DNA of 64,000 bases from Coprococcus sp. (GTDB taxonomy: Bacteria; Bacillota; Clostridia; Lachnospirales; Lachnospiraceae), in contig JAEDGW010000001.1 in NCBI GenBank assembly GCA_016297325.1, positions 1-64,000 on the forward strand. Direction: 5' to 3'. Both the position numbers and the translations under genes were made by a program. This document shows, piece by piece, positions 45,805 through 54,270 of the stretch; positions within the stretch are counted from its first letter, which is position 1, and each line of letters opens with the position of its first letter. The notes beneath the pieces were generated by a model that did no database searches, was not told where the DNA came from, and saw only the letters and a program-made list of their open reading frames with translations.

Positions 45805-48515
45805 TGAAGAAAATAGTAAATGTACTTGTGAGAATAGTTGTGATGGCGGTTGTGTTTGTTATCACAGTATATTTTGTTAATATATTTCAGAATAGAAGTT
45901 ATAAGAATCTGGCTTCAGAGATGAAAGGTGCGGAGCTGCCACTGGCTTATGTCGGCTATGGCGATTCGCTCCTGAATTGCATGCATGGATATACCAGTGA
46001 TGTGGATCTGACATTGCTGAGAGATTCCATCACGCCGATAGATGACAACAAGCATATAGATGTATTGGTGGAGAATACAGGCAGATATGCTGACTCGTAT
46101 TCATATGAGATCAGGAACATATCAGGTGATTCATTGGTTGAAAAAGGTGATATCGAAGCGTCAGACAACGGCCAGGGCTATGATGTCCTCGGTATTGACG
46201 TGAGAATGGATCTCAAAGCTGATATGGAGTATATGCTGGTCGTGAAGGTGAATGGCAGAGATGGTTCTAGTGCGGATTATTACACCAGAGTTGTTGTGAA
46301 TGATGATTACCATGAGGCAGAACTGCTTCAGGCAGCAGGCGATTTCCATGATGCAACTTTCGATTTCAAAGCACTGGAGTCGGAGTCTGTCATAGGAACA
46401 TACAAGCAGGAATATCTGGGAAGCCAGCCAAGTGATGCTAATGGACTGGGGCATGTCAATCTGGCAAGTGCTTATTCAGATCTGCTGTGGGATGGCCTTG
46501 AACCGACAGTCATAAGTTCTGTAAATACGTTCATTAAAGAGATAGATGTGAACTATGCGGTGATAGAAAAGGAATACAAGATGTCATCCATAACAGATCA
46601 GGATGTGACCAGTGTATATTCTGTCAAGGAATTCTATAAGCTGAGTTACAAAGAGGTTCCTGCAAGTGATGGAAGCGATTCACAGAGTGATTATGTAGAT
46701 GGTGAAGACTGGACTTATGGCACAGATGAGTCATCGGATGGCGAGTCTGCGGATGAGCAGGAAGCTGTTCAGATGGTGCCAAAGATCACCATGCTGAACT
46801 ATGATCGTTATGTGGACGAGTATTTTGATAAGAATGGTATAGATGCTGTCAACAATGTATATGAGATAGGTATGGTTTCGTCCGATGATATGGAATATCG
46901 TTACACTGAGGACAACAAGAAGATTGCATTTGTCAGAAACGGACAGCTTTGGATGTATGATTACGCAGAGAGTGAGATCACTATGGTTTACAGTTTCTGG
47001 ATGGATGATTATACAAATGATTCATATACCTATGACAATTATGACATAAATATCATTGACTTCGGGGCGGACGGTAATCTGACATTTGCCGTGTACGGCT
47101 ATATGAACAGGGGCGACCATGAGGGAAAGCTCGGAGTAGGACTGTACACATTTGACTATGCATCATTTGAGGTTGATGAGCTGTTGTTTGTGGAGTGCAA
47201 TGTTCCTTATGAGGCTATGAAGAGTGAGACATCACGTCTGACATATTATGATGGCAGCAAGTTCTACTATATGATGGGCGGCAAGGTCAATGCCGTGGAT
47301 GTCCAGAGCCGAAAACAGTCATATATAGCCGAGAACCTGTCGTCAAGGGACGTAAAGGTTTCCTCAGATATGAGTGTTATGGCTTATGGCGAGAGCGATG
47401 ATCAGACGCAGAATACGAAAATCACCCTCATGAATATGAAGAGTGGAAAGAGCTATGACATAACTGCAGGTTCAGGCGAGTGCCTTGTGTGCTATGGTTT
47501 CAAGGATTCTGATATGGTGTACGGTGTGTCAGCTATAAGTGATGCAAATGTAGACGTGGATTCGGCGTCATTTGAGGGAACGAGATACAGCGAGGAAGCC
47601 AGGGATATAATACCTGCATCCAGGCTGTATATTGTAAACAGTGATGGCCAGCAGATAAAAGAATACGCAAAGTCCGGATGCTATCTGATGAAGGTGGATC
47701 TGGATACAAATCTTCTGTATCTGACAAGGGGGGAGAAGACCGGATCTGGATTTACAGCGATAAAGGATGACTTCATAACATTTAAAGAGGATGATAATAA
47801 TCCTACAGTTGGAACGACACATAATTCGTCGATAACAGGTTTTGACAGGCTGTATTTTACGGTTCCGACGGATATTTACCTCAGCTATATACCAACGCTG
47901 AATATAACCAGGCAGAAGGTAGACAAGGATGCGGCAGATATGATCATGACCGTTGTCAGAGATAAGGTTACTTATCATGTCTATGATAACCTTGGACTTG
48001 CCAAGATATATGATGTGGCCGGAGATGCTATAAATTATGCTATATCAGTATCTGGAATAGTGGTATCCAGCGATGGTGAGGTTATATACAGGCAGACAGA
48101 GAGCCAGGAATATAATACCATTGCGGCAGGAATATTCCACCGCAGCACTGGTACGGTAGAGGCATCGCTGCAGGATTGTCTGTACATGGTGCTCAGATAT
48201 CAGGGTGTACAGGTTGACGAGGATCAGCTCAGTTCCTATGATGATCCTGTGACAGCTCTGAATGAGCTCGGCAAGAGACAGGGAATAGATATAACAGGTC
48301 TTTCACTTGACATGGTACTTGGATATGTAAGTGCCGGAATTCCGGTCATCTCCATGATAGATGATGGACGATATGTGCTGGTTGTAAGCTACAATGATGC
48401 AGATGTCAGGTACTATGATCCTGTAGAGAATAAAGAGATAGTTGTATCAAGAGATGAGTATACAGACATGATGGTGAAGTGTCACAATGTCCTCTATACT
48501 TATGTAGAAGAGTAA
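45804..48515 (+). CDS. Membrane-anchored protein with C39-peptidase-like C-terminal domain
   Basis: The 903-residue protein has one N-terminal membrane helix (VVMAVVFVITVYFV, about 9-25), a large external region with beta-rich segments that resemble a WD/propeller-like or sensor fold (about 340-650), and a C-terminal C39-like domain (about 775-900) with ASLQDCLYMVLRYQGV holding the Cys, GIPVISMIDDGRYVLVVSY and YYDPVENKEI. The usual His of C39 (as in GHWVVV) is replaced here by RYVLVV, so catalysis is doubtful; bond Asp is present. Start GTG 45804 overlaps the previous stop. Function unknown; perhaps a surface or spore-related partner of the 45241 product. Confidence 0.7.
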   Translation: MKKIVNVLVRIVVMAVVFVITVYFVNIFQNRSYKNLASEMKGAELPLAYVGYGDSLLNCMHGYTSDVDLTLLRDSITPIDDNKHIDVLVENTGRYADSYSYEIRNISGDSLVEKGDIEASDNGQGYDVLGIDVRMDLKADMEYMLVVKVNGRDGSSADYYTRVVVNDDYHEAELLQAAGDFHDATFDFKALESESVIGTYKQEYLGSQPSDANGLGHVNLASAYSDLLWDGLEPTVISSVNTFIKEIDVNYAVIEKEYKMSSITDQDVTSVYSVKEFYKLSYKEVPASDGSDSQSDYVDGEDWTYGTDESSDGESADEQEAVQMVPKITMLNYDRYVDEYFDKNGIDAVNNVYEIGMVSSDDMEYRYTEDNKKIAFVRNGQLWMYDYAESEITMVYSFWMDDYTNDSYTYDNYDINIIDFGADGNLTFAVYGYMNRGDHEGKLGVGLYTFDYASFEVDELLFVECNVPYEAMKSETSRLTYYDGSKFYYMMGGKVNAVDVQSRKQSYIAENLSSRDVKVSSDMSVMAYGESDDQTQNTKITLMNMKSGKSYDITAGSGECLVCYGFKDSDMVYGVSAISDANVDVDSASFEGTRYSEEARDIIPASRLYIVNSDGQQIKEYAKSGCYLMKVDLDTNLLYLTRGEKTGSGFTAIKDDFITFKEDDNNPTVGTTHNSSITGFDRLYFTVPTDIYLSYIPTLNITRQKVDKDAADMIMTVVRDKVTYHVYDNLGLAKIYDVAGDAINYAISVSGIVVSSDGEVIYRQTESQEYNTIAAGIFHRSTGTVEASLQDCLYMVLRYQGVQVDEDQLSSYDDPVTALNELGKRQGIDITGLSLDMVLGYVSAGIPVISMIDDGRYVLVVSYNDADVRYYDPVENKEIVVSRDEYTDMMVKCHNVLYTYVEE

Positions 48516-48523
48516 AAAAGCAA

Positions 48524-48560
48524 AAACAAGAGGGGCTGCCTGGGCAGTCCCTCTTGTTTA
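48524..48560. terminator. Strong bidirectional terminator
   Basis: AAACAAGAGGGG-type arm at 48524-48540 pairs with the arm up to 48560 (ending CCCTCTTGTTT), including an inner CTGCC/GGCAG helix. A-tracts and T-tracts on both sides let it end the C39-like gene and the converging ferredoxin gene. Confidence 0.9.
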
Positions 48561-48617
48561 TTAGTTGTAGTATTGAGTTATATCTTAGATACCTCAGGGT
48601 ATCCTGAATGGTATTAA

Positions 48618-48788
48618 TTACTCCTCTGAGATAGTACCAACTGGACATGAACCAGCGCAAGCACCACATGAGATACACTGTGAACCATCGATAACAAATA
48701 CGCCGCCATTATCACTGATAGCACCAACTGGACAAGATCCAGCGCATGAACCACAACCGATACATGAATCGCCAATAACGAATGCCAT
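48618..48788 (-). CDS. 2[4Fe-4S] ferredoxin
   Basis: The 56-residue protein is a clostridial-type ferredoxin that carries low-potential electrons for enzymes such as pyruvate:ferredoxin oxidoreductase. Both cluster motifs are intact: CIGCGSCAGSCPVGAI and CISCGACAGSCPVGTI, each CxxCxxCxxxCP. The two halves are almost identical, as in the ancient duplicated form. AAGGAGG lies upstream of the ATG. It has its own promoter (48829-48857) and shares the terminator at 48524-48560. The gene is short but leaves no doubt. Confidence 0.97.
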   Translation of the reverse strand: MAFVIGDSCIGCGSCAGSCPVGAISDNGGVFVIDGSQCISCGACAGSCPVGTISEE

Positions 48789-48828
48789 AATTGTTTCCTC
48801 CTTATAAAGTAAAAATAATCACAGACTT

Positions 48829-48857
48829 ATTGTAAAACAAAAGTCAATAATTAGCAA
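48829..48857 (-). promoter_or_regulatory. Candidate promoter for the ferredoxin gene
   Basis: On the minus strand, TTGCTA (48857-48852) and TACAAT (48834-48829) are spaced 17 bp apart, with a leader of about 35 nt. Confidence 0.6.
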
Positions 48858-48937
48858 GTAATAATAATATTTATCAACAAGGTATATTTTTCAATAAGTG
48901 TCAATAACCAAAATAAATTTATAAATGCCAAAAGGGA

Positions 48938-48966
48938 TAGACATTTAAAATGGGGTATAATATAAT
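48938..48966 (+). promoter_or_regulatory. Candidate promoter for the DUF1858 gene
   Basis: TAGACA (48938-48943) and TATAAT (48961-48966) are spaced 17 bp apart; an overlapping TATAAT at 48956 is spaced too closely. Confidence 0.6.
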
Positions 48967-49009
48967 GTGAATGCTGAGAAGAGATGATTTATCAAGGAGG
49001 AATTATATA

Positions 49010-49222
49010 ATGACAACTATCAGTAAGGATATGCTTATAAATGATATTATAGCAGTTGATGCAGGAATTGCAGCTATACTTATGGCAGCAGGAATGCATT
49101 GTATAGGCTGTCTTGCAGCAGCAGGAGAGACTCTGGAAGAGGCAGCAGCAGTTCACGGACTTGACGCTGTTGATCTTGAGCTGGAGATCAATGATTACCT
49201 TGCAAAAAAGGAGGCTGAGTAG
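49010..49222 (+). CDS. DUF1858 domain protein
   Basis: The 70-residue protein matches the DUF1858 family: ISKDMLINDIIAVDAGIAAILMAAGMHCIGC and then AAGETLEEAAAVHGLDAVDLELEINDYL. The CxxC (HCIGC) may be redox-active or bind metal; proteins of this type are often near ferredoxin or hybrid-cluster genes, but no experimental role is known to me. ATG 49010 is used, with AAGGAGG upstream; an in-frame ATG at 48971 lies before that site. The PHP-like gene begins 49 bp later with no terminator between. Confidence 0.88.
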   Translation: MTTISKDMLINDIIAVDAGIAAILMAAGMHCIGCLAAAGETLEEAAAVHGLDAVDLELEINDYLAKKEAE

Positions 49223-49271
49223 TATACTTGCTGAATATCAGTATTGTGTACTATAAAGGATGGAGATAGAT

Positions 49272-50039
49272 ATGAAGACAGATGGAACTAATCCTCCCGG
49301 GCAGGACTCATTTGGACTTATAGATATAAATTGTCATATTCTGCCAGGAGTAGAAGATGGACCGGATAACTTCCGGGAGGCAGCAGAGATGCTCAGGATA
49401 GCGTATGACGAAGGCATAAGGACGATAGTGGCAACCCCGCCATATAATAAGAAGAACCCTATACTTGACGGTGACAAACTTGATCGTATAGTGGAGCAGC
49501 TTAATGTGGAGGCTGGCAAGATAGATCCGGATTACAGGGTATATCTTGGAAGAGAGATCGAGTACAATGATGAGAATCACCGCAAGATCATATCCGGACA
49601 GCTTGACTCCATGGCGGACAGTAAGTATGTGATGATAAGATTTGCATACGATATAGATTTCGAGACGATATCGGAAGCTATAAGAGATATCAACATGGAT
49701 GGATATATACCTATCGTTGCGAATGTTGAACAGTATGAATGTCTTGACGAGGAAGAGGACAAGGTTGAGGAACTGATACAGCTTGGTGCATATATTCAGA
49801 TAAGCGCAGCAGCTGTTGTGGGCGATCTTGGACATGATATAAAGAGTTTTGCCAGAAAGCTTCTGAAGGAGGAACTTGTTCATTTTGTAGCGTCAGATGC
49901 CCTGGATTCGGAAGATAAAGCACCATATCTCAGAGAGTGTGCTGAGTACATAGAAAGAAAGTACGGCGAAGATTATATGGTTGAGCTGTTCTATACCAAT
50001 CCAAAGGCTGTTATAGAAAATGATGATATAGATATATAA
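49272..50039 (+). CDS. PHP-family CpsB/YwqE-like protein with degenerate active site
   Basis: The 255-residue protein follows the CpsB/YwqE protein-tyrosine phosphatase fold along its entire length, yet most metal ligands are lost. The usual DIHCHILPG reads DINCHILPG (Asn20), ATPHY reads ATPPY (Pro57), the AHPERY-type motif reads ANVEQY (Asn151), and SDAH reads SDALD (Leu211). Glu95 (REIEY) and His22 remain. In active relatives these residues hold Mn2+ for hydrolysis of phosphotyrosine on capsule kinases. A noncatalytic binding role is therefore likely. No kinase or capsule gene is near. ATG 49272 has GGAG at 6 nt; ATG 49260 touches AAGG. Confidence 0.83.
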   Translation: MKTDGTNPPGQDSFGLIDINCHILPGVEDGPDNFREAAEMLRIAYDEGIRTIVATPPYNKKNPILDGDKLDRIVEQLNVEAGKIDPDYRVYLGREIEYNDENHRKIISGQLDSMADSKYVMIRFAYDIDFETISEAIRDINMDGYIPIVANVEQYECLDEEEDKVEELIQLGAYIQISAAAVVGDLGHDIKSFARKLLKEELVHFVASDALDSEDKAPYLRECAEYIERKYGEDYMVELFYTNPKAVIENDDIDI

Positions 50040-50051
50040 GACAGTAAAAAT

Positions 50052-50086
50052 AAGAAGGATCCGGATAATTTCGGATCCTTCTTTTG
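50052..50086 (+). terminator. Terminator after the PHP-like gene
   Basis: AAGAAGGATCCG (50052-50063) pairs with CGGATCCTTCTT (about 50072-50083) and is followed by TT. Confidence 0.85.
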
Positions 50087-50105
50087 TTATATATTATGCG
50101 GTAAT

Positions 50106-50972
50106 TTACAGTGCAGAGAGTGTCTGGATTGCCTCATCTGCCATGATACTGATAAAGTGCTCTTTGAAATGAGCCGGCATAGCATATGTCAGTTTGTGGC
50201 TGGTTCCGTACTCCGCAAGGATATTGCATGTTCTCACAAATTCCTGAGTGGTGTTGCTGCTGTTCGTCAGGACGAGATAGTATCTGTTGTCTGCTGGATT
50301 CCTGTACAGGTTGTTGTTGCTGAAATAGAATGATGCAACCTGTTTCGATGCACTGATGAGTGTGTCCAGTGAGTCAAATATATACAGAGAACTCATATTC
50401 TCAGTGTGGGATTCCGTAGTGTGTGGATCTCCGCCACCTGATGGTGTATTGCTGTTTTCTGGTTGTGAAGCATGTGCTGCAAAATCACTGGCAGATCCGG
50501 CGAGTCCTGATATGGTGTTAAATATTCCTTCTATGGCATCACGTACACTCTGAGGTACTGAGCCTGATCCGCTGATCTCTATGTGAGCAACAGGACCATT
50601 CTCATCTATATCGTTGTCGTCTATATCATCGTCAAGATCATCAGGTTCAATGTCATCGTCGTCGTCATCTATATCGTATTCACTGGTCTTGGTAAAACGT
50701 GAAAAACGTGTATCAAGTTCCTCTGGATCCTCGACCTTGGTCACAATAAGGATCAGGCAGTCAGGTGATACAGGTATAGCTTCGATCATAAGCGGAGTGT
50801 CGTCTGCTTCAAAGCCCAATTCTACAGATGCCTGCTGAAGCATATCCTTGAAAAGATCTTTGGCTTTCTGGGAACCATATGCCAGCTCTGAAATCTTGAG
50901 CTGCTTCTCTGTCAGATCAGCTTTGTTGAGTGTGCATCTTATCTGATTTTCACTTAATCGTTCAATCTTCAA
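50106..50972 (-). CDS. mecA: MecA-type adaptor protein with acidic insert
   Basis: The 288-residue protein resembles MecA, which hands substrates to the ClpC protease and in bacilli limits competence. The N-terminal domain has MKIERLSENQIRCTLNKADL and the C-terminal domain holds VRTCNILAEYG and KEHFISIMADEAIQTL. Between them is a linker of about 60 residues with an Asp-rich run (about 95-125) and a second polar segment, which makes it about 70 residues longer than Bacillus MecA. The start is TTG 50972, preceded by AGGGGGT. Its promoter is probably at about 51019-51046 on the minus strand. Confidence 0.85.
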   Translation of the reverse strand: MKIERLSENQIRCTLNKADLTEKQLKISELAYGSQKAKDLFKDMLQQASVELGFEADDTPLMIEAIPVSPDCLILIVTKVEDPEELDTRFSRFTKTSEYDIDDDDDDIEPDDLDDDIDDNDIDENGPVAHIEISGSGSVPQSVRDAIEGIFNTISGLAGSASDFAAHASQPENSNTPSGGGDPHTTESHTENMSSLYIFDSLDTLISASKQVASFYFSNNNLYRNPADNRYYLVLTNSSNTTQEFVRTCNILAEYGTSHKLTYAMPAHFKEHFISIMADEAIQTLSAL

Positions 50973-50992
50973 TAGAATCGACCCCCTTTTTT

Positions 50993-51647
50993 AATAAGTT
51001 GATTGTACTAAAATGTGTATTATAGTTTACCACATTTGTCAAGCAAGTAAATAGGATATAGGGAGAAATTATTGGAATTTTCACAATAATTTCATACATT
51101 TTTAAGCATTTAACGCAGCCCCTGTATGAGGGTACAGCGCTTAATTATACAGTATGTTAATTTCTGTGAATATTTCGTTAAACATGGCAAAAAGGGGTTG
51201 GAAAAACTGCAATATTGGGGTATTGTGAGGATGTGAGCGGAACATACTCAGAGATAATAACTGAGGTGCCTGGGGTTACGGGCTCAATTCTTTATTTTCA
51301 ACAAATTCTGTCTGATTCTTATCGTTTCAGATGCAATTCCCAGAGATAGTGAATGGATCAGTGCTCACAAATTCTCATAGTACAGTTTATCTATATGGAA
51401 GATACGAAAAGCAGGAGTGAACGGATTAATACATCACAACACACCTTTCACATTGCACACCTGTATATGGGAAAATATTTTGACAGGGAGGGATGCCTAT
51501 AGGTTAATAATTTGCAACAGATGTAGTGTATAGATTATGTTTTAATTATGCACAGGATTACACAACATATCAACAATGCTTAACCTTGGGGCTCCGGCGG
51601 CTGTCACCGCGGAGCCCTTTTCGTGTGGTAAGCTGTATGTCTGCTGG
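50993..51647. other. 650-bp gene-free region between mecA and the amidase gene
   Basis: No supported coding region lies here on either strand. The left part holds the presumed mecA promoter (TTGCTT, 16 bp, TATAAT on the minus strand). The middle holds several stems: CTGTA/TACAG (51122-51137), CTCAG/CTGAG (51247-51265) and TCTGA/TCAGA (51311-51331), and TGTGAGC (51232-51238) can pair with GCTCACA (51363-51369), enclosing the last two. The right end has a terminator (51588-51622). I could not match it to 6S, tmRNA, SRP or RNase P RNA by eye. Confidence 0.6.
51588..51622 (+). terminator. Orphan plus-strand terminator
   Basis: GGGCTCCG (51589-51596) pairs with CGGAGCCC (51610-51617), with an inner GCGG/CCGC helix, followed by TTTT on the plus strand. 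The minus strand has no T-run after it, so it is oriented against the amidase gene and no plus-strand gene precedes it. Confidence 0.7.
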
Positions 51648-52481
51648 TTATCTGGATGCGCTGGAGTTTACCCATTCGGTCACTGCACTGCAGATTGAAT
51701 CTGCTATATCTGACTGATATCCGTCATTTGTCAGACTGGCGCATTCGTCTGCGTTGCTCAGGAAACCACATTCCACGATGAGGGCGGTGCAGTGATTTTC
51801 GGCGAGTACCATATATTCGGAGTTGCCCTTGGCAGACCGGTGGTTGGATGGATCCACGTCTGATATCAGGTGTTCCTGTATGCACTCGGCAAGGGATTTT
51901 CCTTCCTTTGATGTGGAATAATAAAATACCTGGGCACCGTGTACATCCGGCGCAGAGTAGCTGTTCTGATGTATGCTGATGAACAGGTCTGCATTTTTCT
52001 TGTCTGCTATGTCGATCCTGGTTTTCAGATCTGAGGACTTGCGTCCGCTGCCACTTTGCTTTCCAAGGGCGGAATCGTCGCTTCGTGTCAGATATACACT
52101 GAATCCATTTGCGGAAAGGTCGGCTTCCAGTTTTAGGGATATGGCAAGGTTGATGTCCTTTTCTGCTATGCCGTCAGGACTTACTTTCCCCGGGTCGTAT
52201 CCGCCGTGTCCCGGGTCTATGACGATGACAAATGGTGTTCCTCCGCCGGATATGCCGCCGGAATCTGAGTTTTCAGATGGGTCTGAACCTTCTGTTTTAC
52301 CGCCATTTGGCGACTCCGACCGGTCAGGCGCATCTGGGGTGTTTGGCGACTGGGTGTTTGTATTGCGGGAAGATGCCTTTTCCCTCGGAACCACGATGCA
52401 GAGATAACAGGCTATTGGAGGTATGGCCACTGCAAGGATGATGGCAAATATCAATATGTACAGTTTTAGATTATGGTTCAT
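51648..52481 (-). CDS. N-acetylmuramoyl-L-alanine amidase (Amidase_3, CwlD-like)
   Basis: The 277-residue enzyme cuts the amide bond between MurNAc and L-Ala in peptidoglycan. It has an N-terminal membrane anchor (residues 6-28), a Pro/Ser/Asn linker (35-75) and an Amidase_3 domain. The zinc ligands and catalytic Glu are in VIDPGHGGYDPG, the Glu of GIAEKDINLAI, SIHQNSY and LIVECGFLSN. CwlD of sporulating bacteria, which makes muramic-delta-lactam in the spore cortex, has this layout; the match to CwlD rather than other amidases is inferred. The ribosome binding site (AGGT) is weak. Confidence 0.9.
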   Translation of the reverse strand: MNHNLKLYILIFAIILAVAIPPIACYLCIVVPREKASSRNTNTQSPNTPDAPDRSESPNGGKTEGSDPSENSDSGGISGGGTPFVIVIDPGHGGYDPGKVSPDGIAEKDINLAISLKLEADLSANGFSVYLTRSDDSALGKQSGSGRKSSDLKTRIDIADKKNADLFISIHQNSYSAPDVHGAQVFYYSTSKEGKSLAECIQEHLISDVDPSNHRSAKGNSEYMVLAENHCTALIVECGFLSNADECASLTNDGYQSDIADSICSAVTEWVNSSASR

Positions 52482-52566
52482 GGGTGTACCTGGCGAAAAT
52501 TTGTTTGCTCTATTTATATGCGGAAGGAATGGCGGGATATGCCATGGGAATAGTTTATTTAAATAT

Positions 52567-52595
52567 TTGACAGGGTAACAGTGCTGGGCTAAAAT
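52567..52595 (+). promoter_or_regulatory. Promoter for the Sua5/TsaC gene
   Basis: TTGACA (52567-52572) and TAAAAT (52590-52595) are spaced 17 bp apart. A perfect 7-bp hairpin CGTACAG/CTGTACG (52601-52619) lies at the start of the RNA, just before the GGGAGG binding site. Confidence 0.75.
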
Positions 52596-52634
52596 ATGGG
52601 CGTACAGTAAAGCTGTACGGGAGGTTTACACATA

Positions 52635-53687
52635 ATGAATACAATATTTGCAAAGACTGGTGTGGACGACGATCATATGTACGAGGAGGCATCAAGGATC
52701 CTGAAGGCCGGGGGGCTGGTTGCATTTCCAACAGAGACGGTGTATGGCCTTGGCGGCGATGCGCTCAATCCGGATGCGTCGCACAAGATATATGCGGCGA
52801 AGGGCAGACCGTCGGACAACCCGCTTATAGTTCACATAGCTGATACAGCCAGCGTGTATGAGCTTGCGAAAGAGGTAAATGACGACACGAAGAAGCTCAT
52901 GGAAGCGTTCTGGCCGGGCCCGCTCACGATCATATTGAATAAGAAGGACATAGTTCCTCATACCACGACTGGAGGGCTGGGCACAGTTGCGATAAGGATG
53001 CCATCACATCCGGCGGCCATGAGACTGATAAAGGAATCAGGAGTATTTATAGCGGCACCAAGTGCCAACCTGTCAGGAAGACCATCGCCTACAACTGCGC
53101 AGCATGTACAGCAGGACATGGACGGCAGGATTGATATGATCATAGACGGTGGAGCTGTGGGAATCGGAATAGAGTCAACTATAGTCGATATGACAGGTGA
53201 CAGGCCTACGATATTGAGGCCAGGTTACATCACACCGGAGATGATAAAGAATATAGTCGGTGATGTGACCATAGATCCGGCGATAACAGGAATGAACAAT
53301 GCGCTGAGACCTAAGGCACCCGGAATGAAATACACGCACTACGCACCTAAGGGCGAGCTCACCATAGTTGAGGGCAGCTGCGAGGAGGCTGCGGCAAAGA
53401 TCAGAAGTCTTGTTGCAGAGAAGAAGGCTGAGGGATATAAAACTGCCATTTTATGCGACACGGACAATATGGAATTGTATGATGACGGCGTATGTGAGAA
53501 TGTATTTGATGCCGGAACGAAGAAGAACGAGATCACGGTATCTGCGGGACTGTACAGTCTGCTCAGAACCTGCGATGATATAGGCGCACAGTATATGTAC
53601 AGCGAGTCGTTTGAAGAGGGAGACATGGGATATGCCATCATGAACCGTCTGATAAAAGCGGCAGGACACAGGATCATAAAGGTCTGA
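52635..53687 (+). CDS. tsaC: L-threonylcarbamoyladenylate synthase (Sua5 type)
   Basis: The 350-residue enzyme makes threonylcarbamoyl-AMP from threonine, bicarbonate and ATP for t6A37 modification of ANN-decoding tRNAs. The YrdC domain (about 8-205) has GLVAFPTETVYGLG, AKGRPSDNPLIVHI, FWPGPLTII, VAIRMPSHPAA, SANLSGRPSPT and ESTIVDM. The C-terminal Sua5 domain (about 230-350) makes it the longer, Sua5 form. ATG 52635 is preceded by GGGAGG. rpiB follows 66 bp later with AGGAGG and no terminator, so they may be one transcript. Confidence 0.95.
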   Translation: MNTIFAKTGVDDDHMYEEASRILKAGGLVAFPTETVYGLGGDALNPDASHKIYAAKGRPSDNPLIVHIADTASVYELAKEVNDDTKKLMEAFWPGPLTIILNKKDIVPHTTTGGLGTVAIRMPSHPAAMRLIKESGVFIAAPSANLSGRPSPTTAQHVQQDMDGRIDMIIDGGAVGIGIESTIVDMTGDRPTILRPGYITPEMIKNIVGDVTIDPAITGMNNALRPKAPGMKYTHYAPKGELTIVEGSCEEAAAKIRSLVAEKKAEGYKTAILCDTDNMELYDDGVCENVFDAGTKKNEITVSAGLYSLLRTCDDIGAQYMYSESFEEGDMGYAIMNRLIKAAGHRIIKV

Positions 53688-53753
53688 AACAGGTCTGGTA
53701 TATCCAGATAAATAAAATACCCCGATAATATAGGGAATCAGGAGGATTAAGAG

Positions 53754-54179
53754 ATGATAGCACTTGGATGTGATCACGGCGGTTATGAGCTTATGCAGGA
53801 GGTTATAAAGCACCTCGAGGAGCGTGGGCTTGAGTACAAGAATTTTGGATGTTACAGCACTGAGTCAGTGGATTATCCTGTATATGGACAGGCTGCAGCA
53901 AAGGCAGTTGCATCAGGAGAATGCGACAGAGGAATCATCATCTGCGGAACAGGAATCGGAATATCCATCTCCGCAAACAAGATAAAGGGAATAAGAGCTG
54001 CCCTGTGCCATGACTGCTTCTCAGCACAGGCCACAAGAGAGCACAACGATGCAAATATGCTGGCGATGGGTGCCAGAGTCATAGGCCCGGGACTTGCCCT
54101 GAAGATAGTAGACATCTTCCTCGACACCCCATTCTCAAATGACGAGCGCCACGTAAGAAGAATCGGAATGATTGAGTGA
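53754..54179 (+). CDS. rpiB: Ribose-5-phosphate isomerase B
   Basis: The 141-residue RpiB/LacAB-family isomerase interconverts ribose-5-phosphate and ribulose-5-phosphate. It has LGCDHGGYELM with the Asp/His pair, the catalytic Cys in IIICGTGIGISISANK, and HNDANMLAMGARVIG. ATG 53754 has AGGAGG. It ends before a very strong terminator. Confidence 0.95.
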   Translation: MIALGCDHGGYELMQEVIKHLEERGLEYKNFGCYSTESVDYPVYGQAAAKAVASGECDRGIIICGTGIGISISANKIKGIRAALCHDCFSAQATREHNDANMLAMGARVIGPGLALKIVDIFLDTPFSNDERHVRRIGMIE

Positions 54180-54209
54180 TTTTTCGTAAGCGCCTCTCAT
54201 GCGCATGCT

Positions 54210-54270
54210 CCATATAAAAAAGAACTCATAACAGTTTGGTCAAGACTGCTATGAGTTCTTTTTTATATGG
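54210..54270. terminator. 61-bp nearly perfect palindromic terminator
   Basis: A 21-bp arm (54210-54230) is the exact reverse complement of 54250-54270. Runs of A on the left arm and T on the right arm let it act in both directions. It ends the rpiB transcript before the ATPase operon. Confidence 0.9.

Noticed and set aside
51180..51420. 6S RNA, tmRNA or SRP RNA
   Set aside because: The conserved blocks of these RNAs could not be found; only generic stems are visible.
51526..51717. 63-codon plus-strand frame before the amidase end
   Set aside because: It runs through the orphan terminator and into the antisense of the amidase gene.
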